Below are positions 23,062-35,200 of a DNA stretch of 64,000 nt, piece by piece (position 1 is the stretch's first letter; each line of letters starts with the position of its first letter). Location: contig OX578152.1 in assembly GCA_951213105.1 (NCBI GenBank), positions 98,988,068 through 99,052,067 of the forward strand. Reading direction: 5' to 3'. The stretch is from Amaurobius ferox (Eukaryota > Arthropoda > Arachnida > Araneae > Amaurobiidae). The position numbers and the translations under genes are program-made. The notes under the pieces were generated by a model. It made no database searches. It had not been told where the DNA came from and saw only the letters and a list, made by a program, of their open reading frames with translations.

Positions 23062-24054
23062 ACTTTCCTTATATACATAATGTATAAGGAAAGTATTGTG
23101 ACGGGGTCGAAAATTCGAATTCGAGTTTTCGACGGGAGACACGTTTCAAGCATCCCTGATCACGAATCAAACACTTTTGAAGTGATGTCTGTCTGTGTGT
23201 GTGTGTGTGTGTGTGTCAGTGGGTCTGTGGAGACGATAACTGACGAACGAATGGACCGATTTGAACCAAATTTGTTACGAAAATCACAATCCGTAAACAC
23301 TGGAAGCCTATTGTTTTTATACGTAATTGAATGTTCAGAACCCCCTACATTTTCGAATGAAATTTTGAAAAAATCGTCAAAAAATCAAAACCACTAATAA
23401 AAAGTACGCAAATAAACATTTCTTATGTAATTTTTCATTAGAAAACGATTGACATAAATTTTAGAACGCTAACATGAACCGTTCTCGAGATATTGTACAT
23501 TTTTAAAGAAAAATATCAGAAAGTCATATAAAATAAAATAAAAATATTTCCTATTGATAAACATGTTCACTTTTCATATGTAATACCATGCGATAAATTG
23601 GGTGACATCATTCTCGTGGATCTGGCTCTTTCCATTCATGAAAAATGATACTCTGAGTAATACTTTTGTATTTGAACGCCAATAGTCATTTATCGGCTGT
23701 AAGAACAACTTATTTCTTAGTGCATAACACTTGGCGAGATTTTGGCGACGAATTTGGCGAAATGTCGCCAATTTGGCGACTTTTTGAAATGTTGCCAAAT
23801 TAACGAAAATCTCGCCAAATGGATAAAAAATGACGCAAAATCAATGAAAATGACGACAAATTGTCGAAAATTCAATGTCTTGGAAGGTATATTAGTATCT
23901 ACTCTAAGAAAAACTCATTTTTTTACTGTAAAAGTAGTAAATTAATTACATTATATAAGGAAAGTCCTGTGTTGCCCACATCAGATATTTTTTTACTGTA
24001 AAATAGTGAATTTATTACATTATATAAGGAAAGTCAAGTGTTGCCCACATCAGA
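23062..24054 (-). mobile_element. A-family element with a duplicated end
   Basis: Complete A copy (hairpin at 23062, start motif ending at 23985) whose last roughly 70 bp, ACTGTAAAA...CCCACATCAGA, is repeated at 23986-24054. The next A copy abuts it directly. Confidence 0.8.
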
Positions 24055-24059
24055 TTTTT

Positions 24060-24999
24060 ACTTTCCTTATATACATAATGTATAAGGAAAGTATTGTGAC
24101 TGGGTCGAAAATTCGAATTCGAGTTTTCGACGGAAGAGCACGTTTCAAGCATCCCTGATCACGAATCAAACACTTTTGAAGTGATGTCTGTGTGTGAAAG
24201 TATGTGTGTGTGTGTGTGTGTGTGTGTCAGTGAGTCTGTGGAGACGATAACTGACGAACGAATGGACCGATTCGAACGAAATTTAGTACACAAATCACAA
24301 TCAGTAAACACTGGAAGCCTATTGTTTTAATAGGCAATCGAATGTTCAGAACCCCCCCCCCCTAAATTTTCGAGTGAAATTTTGAAAAAATCGTCAAAAA
24401 ATCAAAACCACTAATAAAGTTACGCAAATAGACATTTCTTATGTAATTTTTCATTAGAAAACGATTGACATAAATTTTAGAACGCTAACATGAACCGTTC
24501 TCGAGATATTGCACATTTTTCAAAAAAATTATCAAACAGTTACATAAAATAAAAAAAAATATTTCCTATTAAGAAACATGTTCACTTTTCATATGTAATA
24601 CCATGCAATAAATTGGGTGACATCATTCTCGTGGATCTAGCTCGTTCCATTCATGTAAAAAGATACTTTGAGTAATACTTTTGTATTTGAACTCCAATAC
24701 TCATTTATCTGCTGTAAGAATAACTTATTTCTCCGCCCATCACGCTTGGCGAGATTTTAACGACGACTTTGGCGGAATGTCGCCAACTTGGCGACATTTT
24801 TATTGTTGCCAAATTAACAAAAATCTCGCCAAATGGATAAAAATGACGCTAAATCAATGAAAATGACGACTAATTGAAGAAAATTCAATATCTTGGAAAT
24901 GATATAAGTATCTACTATAAGAATAACATTTTTTTTTAACTGTAAAAGTAGTAAATTCATTGCATTATATAAGGAAAGTCATGTGCTGCACACATCAGA
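24060..24999 (-). mobile_element. A-family element, tandem neighbour
   Basis: Second A copy in the same orientation, joined head-to-tail to the preceding one with no spacer beyond a few T. Has the same hairpin, TG run and ACTGGAAGCCTATTG block; ends CACATCAGA. Head-to-tail joining is typical of rolling-circle elements. Confidence 0.85.
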
Positions 25000-25711
25000 T
25001 TTTTTTTTTAATTGTACAAGAAAAAAAAAATTGAAAAATCGGTATTGTGGGTCTAAATGTTTACAACTATAGCGTGTTACCCTTCACTTTAAAGGGCTTG
25101 ATTTTTTTATTGATACCATATTTGGCAATGTACCACCCTTCACTTTAAAAAGCATACAAAAACTTTCGATTAATACGATACTTGACAATGTACTCCCGAG
25201 GGGGGGGGGGGGGACTTGTATAAATGACGTCACGAACAGAAAAAATGTATCGCAGCTATTTTTCACAACAATGATCGAATCTATTAAGTCTCGTGATCCT
25301 GATCATTCATAAATAAACCCTATTACGTACGACTATGTCAAATTTTGTCCTGTGCTGCCATGTTAAAAAAATAGGGAATTTCGAATAAAATTCAAAGTTT
25401 TTGCTTGAATTTAAAAAAGTTCTATCTAGTTCTAAATATTTTGATAATAAAGCCGGATATAAAGTTTCGTGAAAACCCATTAATATTTGTGTTGGCTGCT
25501 ATCGTGTACACATCTACCACAGACATCAATCAGACGGACATCACTCCAAAGATAGTCAGAACGTGTTCAGGAGGTCTTAAAACATATATTGGCATTAAAA
25601 TCTCGAAATCGAATATTTTCGTGAAACCAATACTTTCTCAATACGAACAAGTAAAAAAAAAATAAATAAATGAAAAAAAAAAAAAATAAATAAATTAATT
25701 AAAAAAAAAAA
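25000..25711. other. AT-rich, G-run, and an A-like fragment
   Basis: Contains a GAGGGGGGGGGG run at about 25198-25213, two near-identical 'CCCTTCACTTTAAA' phrases (25080, 25136), and at 25440-25650 a weak A/C-type fragment (CAGACGGACATCACTCCAAAG, GAACGTGTTCAGGAGG). A-rich low complexity at 25650-25712. Confidence 0.45.
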
Positions 25712-26105
25712 ACCCAGTAGTGATATGAAATTTCATCCAACATGTCATCCAAATTTTGCATAAAAAATTGCTTTATGAGAATTTTATAAAGTACTTCCTT
25801 TAAAAGATTTTTTAATTTAGCTAAATTTGCGGTTATATGCAGATGATAAATTTATTTGCATATTTATTTAAAAAGATTTTTAAATTAAAAAAATTAAGAC
25901 TGTAGTATTTAGGATATTTTTATTATTGCGGTGTTCACTGTTATACATTATAGAGCCAAAATCAACTATGAGGTAGTTAAGAGTTAATATTAAGTGTTGA
26001 TTTGTATTTACTATCTAAAATGCTTATATAAAACTGAATTATTATAATTAAATTATTAATTGAATACAATGATACAAAATTGTAATTATTATATATTAAT
26101 ATGAT
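25712..26105 (-). mobile_element. hAT-like element interior, without insertion
   Basis: Reverse complement matches the interior of the hAT-like element at 27196-29399 on both sides of its B pair (GCTCTATAATGTATAA...CCGCAATAATAAAAA and TATGCAAATAAATT). Here the B pair is absent, so this is a natural empty site. Terminal repeats are not visible. Confidence 0.55.
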
Positions 26106-26683
26106 TAATATTAATATATAATAATGTAATTAATATTATTATGCGAAACATGGACGAAATTTTAAGTGAAACTATTTCACGTCTATACACAAAATTTCCT
26201 GAAATTCGATGCAGCCGTTCTTCTGTAAGATGAGACAAACACAAATACGGACAGATTTTCATTTATAGAGATGTATGTAGGGAAAGTGAAATCGCTCCAA
26301 ATGGATAAATACATTAATATACAAATCGGATTTTCGTCATAATAATACTTTTCCTTTGGGATATGTATTACAGGGAAAGCATTAAAAAGAGATTAATGTG
26401 GAAGATTTATTAAGAATTGCTTGGGGTGGTTGCCAGACTACTTCCAGATCGCTGTGGTAGAAAGGGAAAACGCCTCATTAAGGTACAATGACTTGAATAC
26501 ATTTATACGATTTTTTATTTTATTCTTTGACTAAATTTCTGAGTAAATAATAATTTAATTTAAATAAGCACACAAATGTATACCTTACATAAATAATAAC
26601 TATTTTATGCTATTTCAACTTTTCAACTTTACTTTTCTTTCTAGCCAATCAAAGTTCATTACTAGCCACTATTTTCCTCTACC
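26106..26683. other. No gene seen
   Basis: AT-rich. A phrase at 26150-26290 (TTTCACGTCTATACACAAAATTT, GAGACAAACACAAATACGGACAG, TTTATAGAGATG) resembles the common tail of non-autonomous rolling-circle elements. Confidence 0.35.
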
Positions 26684-26845
26684 GAGACTGTTAGACCTAC
26701 CTGAAGGTGTAAGACAACTAATTGGATCGCCGGGACAGTGCCACACAATATAGACCGAAACTCAATGGGGGTTGCAATCACAGGGACCGTGCCATCCTTC
26801 CCCTAACCCGTCCCATCTCGCATTCGAACCTACAGATTTAACATA
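26684..26845 (-). mobile_element. SINE1 fragment, degenerate
   Basis: Tail-side part of SINE1 on the minus strand, from GTCTAACAGTCTC back to AATGGGGGTTGCAATCACAG; head missing and many substitutions. Confidence 0.6.
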
Positions 26846-26930
26846 GCTTTGGGCGGCGCACAGTGATCCATTCTAGCTGGAAAATAATCAACAATTTCGT
26901 CTTGTTAAATAAAAAAAATATGTCGTGGAA

Positions 26931-27195
26931 CAGCCTAGTGGTTAAGGCATGGTGATTGCACACGGACGACCAGAGTTCGCTCCTCTGCTCTGCCCAAACT
27001 GTCCCCGTGTTCACGCGAAGTACGGACACGTTAAATGTGTGGATCCGTAAGTCCTTGCAAAAGGTTGATGGTAGGGAAAGGAGGCTACGGTCCCTGTGGA
27101 TGCCCCCCCCCCCCCCAGTAGATTCCAGTCTAAATTGTATAACATTGTTCCGGCCGTCGAAACAGATACCTTACTCCTTCTGGTAGATCGGATGA
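26931..27195 (+). mobile_element. SINE1, interrupted by a hAT-like element
   Basis: Degenerate SINE1 head (ACAGCCTAGTGGTTAAGGC), CCCGTGTTCACGCGAAGTAC body and 3' domain up to GGTAGATCGGATGA at 27195. The missing tail CGGACGGTCTGGGTCG + (CAA)n reappears at 29400-29432, after the hAT-like insertion. Confidence 0.75.
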
Positions 27196-27595
27196 CAGGG
27201 CCATAGCTAGAGACGAAATTCAAGGGGGGCTCAACAGTTTTGAAGGAGGAGCTCACCAAAACACAGTTAATCATTAACATTTATTAACCCATAATAGTTA
27301 CTATTATATATTTTAATTCATATAAATTATTTACAAATAATTGCATATTTATATGTGTAAGCTAGTAATTGATTAAGAAAATCCACATAGCTTCTACTAT
27401 GCATCAATATTAATATATATATATAAAATTACAATTGATTTTAATATAAGCATTAACTAGTAACAAAGCTATTTATTAATAGAAGAAAATTTCTGAAAAT
27501 TAATACAAGTTAACGCTTAGTATTAACTGTTAGCTACTTATCAGTTGCTTTTGACTCTATAATGTATAAGTGGAACTCCGCAATAATAAAAAAAA

Positions 27596-28348
27596 TCTGA
27601 TGTGAGCAGCACATGACTTTCCCTGCAGACGTTTATATTCACGTTCTCTTTATTTAATTAAATTTATTTCACTTTTAATTCAATTTTCGTTCTCATTCGG
27701 TAACCGGACTTATTTTCAAAGGTGGCGTAGAGAAAATACGAAAAACTAAAATATCTCGAGAACGGCTAGTCCTAGTGTAATGGGGTTGATCTTATTCTTT
27801 TCGTCGTTAAAAATTACGTATTAAACGAGCATTTAATGGATATATTTGAGTATACCTAGTTCTTTAGTTTAGATTTTGACGATTTTTGCGGGCCATTTTG
27901 CAAAGAAAGGCAAGTTTTTTTTTTTTAATCCTACCAAAATCTAATCAGCACCAGGGTAACCCACGAGTGACTCATCTACCAAATTTTTTGAAATTCGGTC
28001 CATTAGTTTATCAGTTACAGTGGACACAAGCTTTTGCGGGCCATTTCGCAAAAAAAGGCGGGTTCTTTTATTCCGAATCGTACCCAAAACGAATCAGCAC
28101 CAGAGTCGCCCACAAGTGACTTACCTACCAAATTTTATGAAATTCGGTCAATTACTTTTTTAGTTAGAGTGGATACAAAATCTGCACAGACAGACAGACA
28201 CACAGACACACACACAGACGTCATGCTAAAAATAGTTTTTTCGCATTCTAGAGGTCCCGAAACGTATAGATCCGTCGAAAACCCGAGTTGTGATTTCGGC
28301 ATGATTCCAATACTTTCCCTATACATTACCAAGTATTGCAGGGAAAGT
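27596..28348 (+). mobile_element. B-family element, first of a tandem pair
   Basis: Starts TCTGATGTGAGCAGCACATG; ends AAGTATTGCAGGGAAAGT. Followed after five bases by the next copy in the same orientation. Confidence 0.85.
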
Positions 28349-28353
28349 AAAAA

Positions 28354-29115
28354 TCTGATGTGGGCAGCACATGACTTTCCCTGCAAACTTATATCCACGT
28401 TCTATTTATTTCAATTAAATTTAATTCACTTTTAATTCAATTTTCGTTCTCATTTGATAACTGGACTTATTTTCAAAGGTGGCGTAGAAAAATACGAAAA
28501 AAACTAATATATCTCGAGAACGGCTAGTCCTAGTGTAATGGGGTTGGTCTTATTCTTTTCTTCGTTAAAAATTACCCATTAAACAAGCATTTAATGGATA
28601 TATTTGAGCATACGTAGCTTTTTAGTTTAGATTTTGACAATTTTTGCGGGCCATTCTGCAAAAAAATGCAGGTTATTTTTTTCAGAATCGTACCAAAATC
28701 TAATCAGCACCAGGGTGACCTATACGTGGCTTATCTACCGAATTTTGTGAAATTCGGTCCATTAGTTTTTCAGCTAGAGTGGATACAAGCTTTTGCGGGC
28801 CATTTCGCAAAAAAAGCGGGTTCTTTTATTCCGAATCGTACCCAAAACTAATCAGCACCAGCCCCGCCCACAAGTGACTTACCTACAAAATTATGTGAAA
28901 TTCTGTCCATTAGTTTTTTAGTTAGAGTGGATACAAAATCTGCACAGACAGACACACAGACACACAGACAGACACACACACAGACGTCACGCTAAAAATG
29001 GTTTTTTCGTATTCTAGAGATCTCGAAACGTATAGATCCGTCGAAAACTCGAGTTGTGATTTTCGGCATGATTCCAATACTTTCCCTATACATTACCATG
29101 TATTGCAGGGAAAGT
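28354..29115 (+). mobile_element. B-family element, second of a tandem pair
   Basis: Starts TCTGATGTGGGCAGCACATG; ends CATGTATTGCAGGGAAAGT. The copy at 25712-26105 shows the empty site, with no duplication of target bases beyond the A-run. Confidence 0.85.
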
Positions 29116-29399
29116 AAAAAGTATTCAGATACTATTGCCTTAATTTTTATATTTTAAAATTAAATATGCAAATAAATTGATCATCAACCACAAATTCTGC
29201 TAAATTAAAAAAATTTTTAAGACAAAGTAATTTATAAAAAAAAAAATCTCAAAGACATTTTTTATGCAAAATTTGGATGAAATTTCATATCACTAATAAA
29301 AATGTAATGTTTTTATCAGGGGAAGGGAGGGCTGAGTATACGTCTTTGGGGGGAGGGGTCGCTTAGCCCCCCTCTGGTCCCTGCCTGACTACGTCCCTG

Positions 29400-29432
29400 T
29401 CGGACGGTCTGGGTCGTACAACAACAACAAAT
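29400..29432 (+). mobile_element. SINE1 tail, continuation
   Basis: TCGGACGGTCTGGGTCG plus (CAA)n; the 3' end of the SINE1 that begins at 26931. Confidence 0.75.
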
Positions 29433-29894
29433 AAAAAAGAATAATATAGTTCTGTTCTCAGATAGTAGGTCACTTCATGAAAATTATTAAGTGATGCATT
29501 TGTGGAAGGATTTTTCTCGATGGCCATTAGGAGCTTAAGTTGAAGCTTAACAATAATTTATCTACCTGCTTCAAGTAGCTGCATGCAATTCCAAATTTGA
29601 GTACAGCTGTTTATGTTTGTATTGTGTATTTAGTGAAATAATTTGGTTGAGATATTTCATAAAGGAATGTAAACATTTAAACGCATTTTATTATTTAATT
29701 AAATACGTCAATAATTAAATTATTTTCACACTCTTTCAACAACAGTAATTTAATTTTCATCGGACATATTACTACACTGATTCTAATAATATATTAGAAA
29801 TTTGGCACTTAATTCACAGATTCATAGGGATTAACGTTAATTTTTTTTTTTTTTTCATTTAAGAAACAAATTAACTGCAGGAATCTGTAAACAC

Positions 29895-29983
29895 TTACGT
29901 GTTGGCTGCACTTTTCATTTTTCGATATGTGTCAATATTATATTAACACATATCGAAGAATGAACAGTGCAGCCAACACGTAA
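29895..29983. repeat. Long hairpin (about 43-bp arms)
   Basis: TTACGTGTTGGCTGCACTTT on the left is matched by its complement ending CAGCCAACACGTAA on the right, with CGATATGTGT/ACACATATCG nearer the loop. Present in the first duplicate only; the second has just a remnant. Confidence 0.8.
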
Positions 29984-30377
29984 AAAAACATTTTAGTTTT
30001 AGTTATACGCAGACGATAGTCTGATCTTTTTCTACATTATTTAAAGATGGTGTCTGTTGTAACAGCAGACAACATGTATAAATATATTTATTAGTTTCGA
30101 TAGTTCTATTATACGGAAAGCGTCAAATTTCTTCTTTTTTTTTTTTGTATATATGTTTTGCCTCAGGCTTAGTTATGTGTGCCTCGTCTTAAAGTTCGTT
30201 TGTTTGTTTGCTGTTTAGTTCAGTGTCTTTCTCAACAATCACTTATCAACCTGCTCCAATTATCTGCATGTGCGTCCAACTTTGAGAAGTGCTGTATATG
30301 TTTGTATTGTGTATTTGTTGAAATAATTTGGTTGAGATATTTATTAAAGGTATGTAAACATTTCAACGCATTTAGTT

Positions 30378-30500
30378 TTAACCTTTTGCTTACGGGTGGG
30401 ACAGCGTCAATTCCGAACGAAGAACCTCTCAAAAAGACAGGTATTTGACAAACCCTATACCAAACAGTTCGATCCCCCTTTGCAGGTATTGGCGTCTGTT
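30378..30500 (+). mobile_element. E-family element, left half
   Basis: TTAA then CCTTTTGCTTACGGGTGGGA; runs through AAAAAGACAGGTATTTGACA to TTGGCGTCTG and stops; the other half is not present in order. Confidence 0.6.
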
Positions 30501-30523
30501 CCTGAAAGAGTATGAACGTAATT

Positions 30524-30756
30524 TTAACCTTTTGCTTACGGGTGGGACGGTGTCTATCCCAAACGAAGAGCTTCTCAAAAAGACAGGAATTTGACATGCC
30601 CTATCCCAAACAGTTCGATCCCCCCCTTTGCAGACATTGGCGTCCATGGACGCCAATGGTATTAGACAGGTATTTGACAGGCATGTCAAATACCTGTCTT
30701 TTTGAGAGGCTCTTCGTTTGGGGTTGATACTGTCCCACCCGTAAGCAAAAGGTTAA
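30524..30756. mobile_element. E-family foldback element, complete
   Basis: TTAA-CCTTTTGCTTACGGGTGGGA at the left and CCCACCCGTAAGCAAAAGG-TTAA at the right, with TTGGCGTCCATGGACGCCAA at the fold. The inverted symmetry continues beyond both TTAA sites (TCCTGAAAGAGTATGAA to 30500 and its complement to 30782), which implies a local inversion or a larger foldback. Confidence 0.75.
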
Positions 30757-31225
30757 AATTACCTTCATACTCTTTCAGGAACATGATCTTCATTCTCATT
30801 AGACATATTACACAGATTCTAATAATATTTCATAAATGTAAAGGGGGGCGCACTTCACAGATTCACAAAGATTCACGTCAATTTTAATTAATTAATTTAT
30901 TTATTTCATTAAAAAAATTAACCGCAAGAATCTGCAAACAATTAATATTGACACATATTGAAAAAATGAAGAGCGTAGACAATACGTAAAGATTGTATTT
31001 TAGTTTTATTTAAGCAGATCATTTACTACGTTATTTATAAAGATGGTATCAATTGCAACAACAGACAATATGTATAAAGATATTTATTAGTTTCGATTTT
31101 TCTTTTATGTGAAATGTGTCAAATTTATTTTTCTCTTCTAATTTATTGTTTGTTCCAGTCTTAGTTATACGTACCTCGTTTAGTCTTTTCTAAAATAGTT
31201 TGATTAATCTACATGACAATATATT

Positions 31226-32152
31226 ACTTTCCTTATATACATAATGTATAAGTAAAGTATTGTGATGGGGTCGAAAATTCGAATTCGACTTTTCGACGGG
31301 AGAGCACGTTTCAAGCATCCCTGATCACGAATCGAACATTTTTGAAGTGATGTCTGTGTGTGTATGTGTGAAAGTATATGTGTGTGTGTGTGTGTCAGTG
31401 AGTCTATGGAGACGATAACTGACGAACGAATGGACTGATTCGAACGAAATTTATTACAAAAGTCACAATCCATAAACACTGGAAGCCTACTGTTTTTATA
31501 CGCAATCGAAAGTTCAGAACCTCCCTAAATTTTCGAGTGAAATTTTGAAAAAATCGTCAAAAAATCAAAACGGCTAATAAAGTTACGCAAATAGACATTT
31601 CCTATGTAATTTTTCATTAGAAAACGATTAACATAAATTTTAGAACGCTAACATGAACCGTTCTCGAAATATTGCACATTTTTCAAAAAAATTATCAAAA
31701 AGTTATATAAAATAAAAAAAAAAATATTTTCTATTGAGAAACATGTTCACTTTTCATATGTAATACCATGCGATAAATTTGGTGACATCATTCTCGTGGA
31801 TCTAGCTCGTTCCATTCATGAAAAGAGATACTTTGAGTAATACTTTTGTATTTGAAAGCCAATAGTCATTTATCTGCTGTAAGAATAACTTATTTCTCCG
31901 TCCATAACACTTGGTGAGATTTTGGCGGAATGTCGCCAACTTGGCGACATTTTTAATTGTTGCCAAATTAACAAAAATCTCGCCAAATTGATAAAAAGGA
32001 CGCTAAATCAATGAAAATGGCGACTAATTGAAGAAAATTCAATATCTTGGAAAGAATATAAGTATCTACTATAAGAATAACATTTTTTTAAACTGTAAAA
32101 GTAGTAAATTCATGGCATTATATAAGGAAAGTCATGTGTTGCCCACATCAGA
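31226..32152 (-). mobile_element. A-family element, complete
   Basis: Hairpin ACTTTCCTTATATACATAATG / TATAAGTAAAGT, A interior, start motif ending CACATCAGA at 32152. Confidence 0.8.
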
Positions 32153-33195
32153 TTTTTTTTCTCTATTTCAATCATCATGCTCGTGTCAAGAAGGAAACTC
32201 TTTGAGATATGGCTTATAAAAGATGAAACGCAGAACCAAAACTTTTGCCTCATTTTTCGAATAAACTTCAATGAAGTGAAAAAATGAAGAGAGCCCAACC
32301 TACCAGCACGTCAAAAAAATAGTCATACACTTCAGCAGCAGATTTGCTAATATGTGGAACAAATGGAGTCGGTCTTTACATGTGTTTCTCGTGCGGCATC
32401 TTGAATGGATAGATAAAATTCCGGTTTGTATACCTGAACGGATCCCCCGAAAGGACAAAGAAAAGGTCCACCAGCAAAAGGTCTTCCTTGAACTACGTTG
32501 AAAGACAAAAAACAGAAACTTTTACTTTTGCTCAAAGACTGCAGAGGAGTTATCACTTGCAACTAGCACCAGTTAAAAAAGACTTGTAAAAGAGATTCTA
32601 CCCAAATGGTTAAAATTACCACATCAGAATCTCTAAAAAAGGGCAATTTTTAAGATGTGAAAAAGTCCTTATTTCGGTTCCATCAAATACATCTCAAAAG
32701 AAGCGAATTAACAAATCAAAAACAATTTTAATCAGTGTTTCTTTCAGAACAGGATTGAAAGAAGTTTCCAAAAATATGTGTTTTAATTTAATTTAATAAA
32801 TCACTTCGGAACGGATATCGAACCCTTTTGTATTTATTTTCACTAATAGAAAGAATAATTATTTCCGGTTTTATCGGAAATCACATATGAATCAAATATT
32901 TGCTAAATAATGGCGAATAACATTCTAACTATACCCTGAAATTTTCGAACCGATATCATAAATCACCTAAATTTTTCCAGCTAGAACTGCCATCTGGCCC
33001 ACTGTGCGGCGTTGTGTTTGTTCTCTAATTCGTTTTGAGAATATTTAGACATGCTTCTAAGACAAAATTAGAAAAATATTTAATTGAAAAAAAAAACTCT
33101 TTTCAAGAGTGACTTCTATCAAACAACACGAGTTAAAATAACGTGACATATTATTTATTACTTCAACGAACTATATAGACTTAAGTTTAAAAAAA
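32153..33195. other. No gene seen
   Basis: More average composition than the repeats around it. A 71-codon minus frame (32347-32562, with GRPFAGGPFLCPFGGSVQVY) and a TTTCAACGTAG acceptor-like site before it were considered, but no family is recognisable. It could hold an unrecognised exon. Confidence 0.35.
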
Positions 33196-34140
33196 TCTGA
33201 TGTGGGCAACACATGACTTTCCTTATATAATGTAATGCATTTACTACTTTTACAGTAAAAGAAAATAGGTTTTTCTTATAGTAGATACTAATATTCTTTC
33301 CAAGATATTGTATTTTCGACATTTAGTCGTCATTTTCATTGATGTAGCGTCATTTTTAACCATTTGGCGAGATTTTTGGTAATTTGGCGACATTTAAAAA
33401 AGTCGCCAAGTTGGCGACATTCCGCCAAAATCTCGTCAAGCGTTATGCACTAAGAAATAAGTTATTCTTACAGCAGATAAATGACTATTGGCGTTCAAAT
33501 ACAAAAGCATTATTTAAAGTATCTTTTTTCATGAATGGAACGAGCTAGATCCACGAGAATGATGTCACTCAATTTATCGCATGGTATTACATATGAAAAG
33601 TGAACATGTTTCTCAATAGGAAATATTTTTTTTAATTTTATATGACTTTTTGATAATTTTTTTGAAAAATATACAATATCTCAAGAACGGTTCATGTTAG
33701 CGTTCTAAAATTTATGTCAATCGTTTTGTAATGAAAAATTACATAAGAAATGCCTATTTGCGTAACTTTATTAGTGGTTTTGATTTTTTGACGATTTTTT
33801 CAAAATTTTATTCGAAAATTTAGGGGGGTTCTGAACATTCGATTGCGAATAAAAACAATAGGCTTCCAGTGTTTACGGATTGTAATTTTTGTACCAAATT
33901 TGATTTGAATCGGTCCATTCGTTCGTCAGTTATCGTCTCCACAGATTCACTGACACACACACACACACATACACACACACATACTTTCACACACACACAC
34001 ACACATACACACACACACATCACTTCAAAAATGTTTGATTCGTGATCAGGGATGCTTGAAACGTGCTCTCCCGTCGAAAACTCGAATTCGAATTTATCCC
34101 GTCACAATACTTTCCTTTTACATTATGTATATAAGGAAGT
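33196..34140 (+). mobile_element. A-family element, complete (plus)
   Basis: Starts TCTGATGTGGGCAACACATG, ends TTTACATTATGTATATAAGGAAGT. Holds a double ACACAC microsatellite at 33953-34020. No coding capacity. Confidence 0.8.
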
Positions 34141-34142
34141 AA

Positions 34143-34310
34143 TACTTTAATGTATTTAAATGAATAGTATTAAAATGTATTTAAATGGATGGTATATTTT
34201 AGTGTATTTAATGTATTTAAATGAATAGTATATTTACTGTATTTAATGTGTTTAAATGAATAGTATATTTTAATATATTTAATGCATTTAAATTAATTTG
34301 TACTAGTGAT
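34143..34310. repeat. ~50-bp minisatellite
   Basis: Three to four units of ATGTATTTAAATGAATAGTA with TTTTAATGTATTTA. Confidence 0.7.
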
Positions 34311-34855
34311 TTGTTTCATTAATATAATGTATGAAAAATAATTTGAGTAATGAATTATGCTAGAAATTTTTTATATATTTCTGTTTTTGCCACTTATTTT
34401 CTGTAGAAAGATTAAATTTATTGATTAGGGACGAAGATTTTATTTATTAATTTTATTGTTTTGCTCTCTTCATTCTAGGTAGAGATTAGTGAATTTACAT
34501 TTCGAGTCATATTTTGAGAATTTAATCTACTTCTTTTAATTAATTAAAAACTACAATCTGAATTCATTCCTTTTTCACAGTTTGATAATGAAAGATATTT
34601 TCAAAACTTTTATCCCTATTTACTCTTAATTCGGCACATTAATGTCCCTTACTGTATGGCCAACTTATTTTCGAAATATGTTTAAAATTACATTCCTTCA
34701 GCTAAAAATCATTAATCCGTTCAAATTTCTGATCGTATAAGTTTTATTACCCGTTCTCTTTGAAATATGTTTGATCTATGGGAGGAGAGGTCTGCATGAA
34801 TATTATTAATTGCTATACACATACTAACAAGTGAAACTTCCTATATTTTAAATGA
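34311..34855. other. No gene seen
   Basis: AT-rich sequence without recognisable signatures. Confidence 0.4.
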
Positions 34856-35200
34856 AATTAATAATTTCAATAAAGCAACAGGGATTATTAAAGAAATTAA
34901 ATTTAATTTTCAGAGATATATATATATCTAGGCGATATTACTTGAAAGTCGCCATCATGTTGGCGATATTACATAAAATTTCGCGCCAAACTCGCTATAT
35001 TGTTGCCAAGTGTGACAGACAGATAAATGTCTTTTCCTACGTTTGTAATTCCCACAAAGCAACAGGGATTATTAAAGAAATTAAATTTTTTACTGAATTA
35101 TTACTAACTTGATGACATTTTCGAAAAGTCTCCAAATTGGCGATATTGAACAAAATGTCGCCAATTGTGTCAGAAAGACAGATACTGCTTTTATGGAGAT
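34856..35200. repeat. Two ~183-bp direct units, C-like
   Basis: AAAGCAACAGGGATTATTAA and the following AGAAATTAAATTT recur at 34876 and 35057. TTGGCGATATT and TGACAGACAGATA blocks relate it to the C interior. Confidence 0.6.

Larger units (their letters stand above)
27196..29399. mobile_element. hAT-like non-autonomous element
   Basis: Left end CAGGGCCATAGCTAG, right end CTGACTACGTCCCTG: the CAGGG...CGTAG type of hAT terminus. The 8-bp flanks TCGGATGA and TCGGACGG (6 of 8 identical) are the expected hAT target duplication within SINE1. The interior is AT-rich, has no transposase, and holds two tandem B elements. Confidence 0.7.
29545..31195. repeat. Direct duplication, ~640-bp unit, two copies
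   Basis: Copies at about 29550-30180 and 30235-31195 share TTTGTATTGTGTATTTAGTGAAATAATTTGGTTGAGATATTT, GTAAACATTTNAACGCATTT, GACATATTACNACAGATTCTAATAATAT and AGACAATATGTATAAA-type blocks in the same order. The second copy is longer because it received E elements. No open frame spans it. Confidence 0.65.

Noticed and set aside
29545..31195. LTR retrotransposon
   Set aside because: The two direct copies are almost adjacent, with no internal gag/pol, primer-binding site or TG...CA ends.
32347..32562. 71-codon minus-strand frame as an exon
   Set aside because: An acceptor-like site is present, but there is no family motif or clear donor; left as unrecognised.
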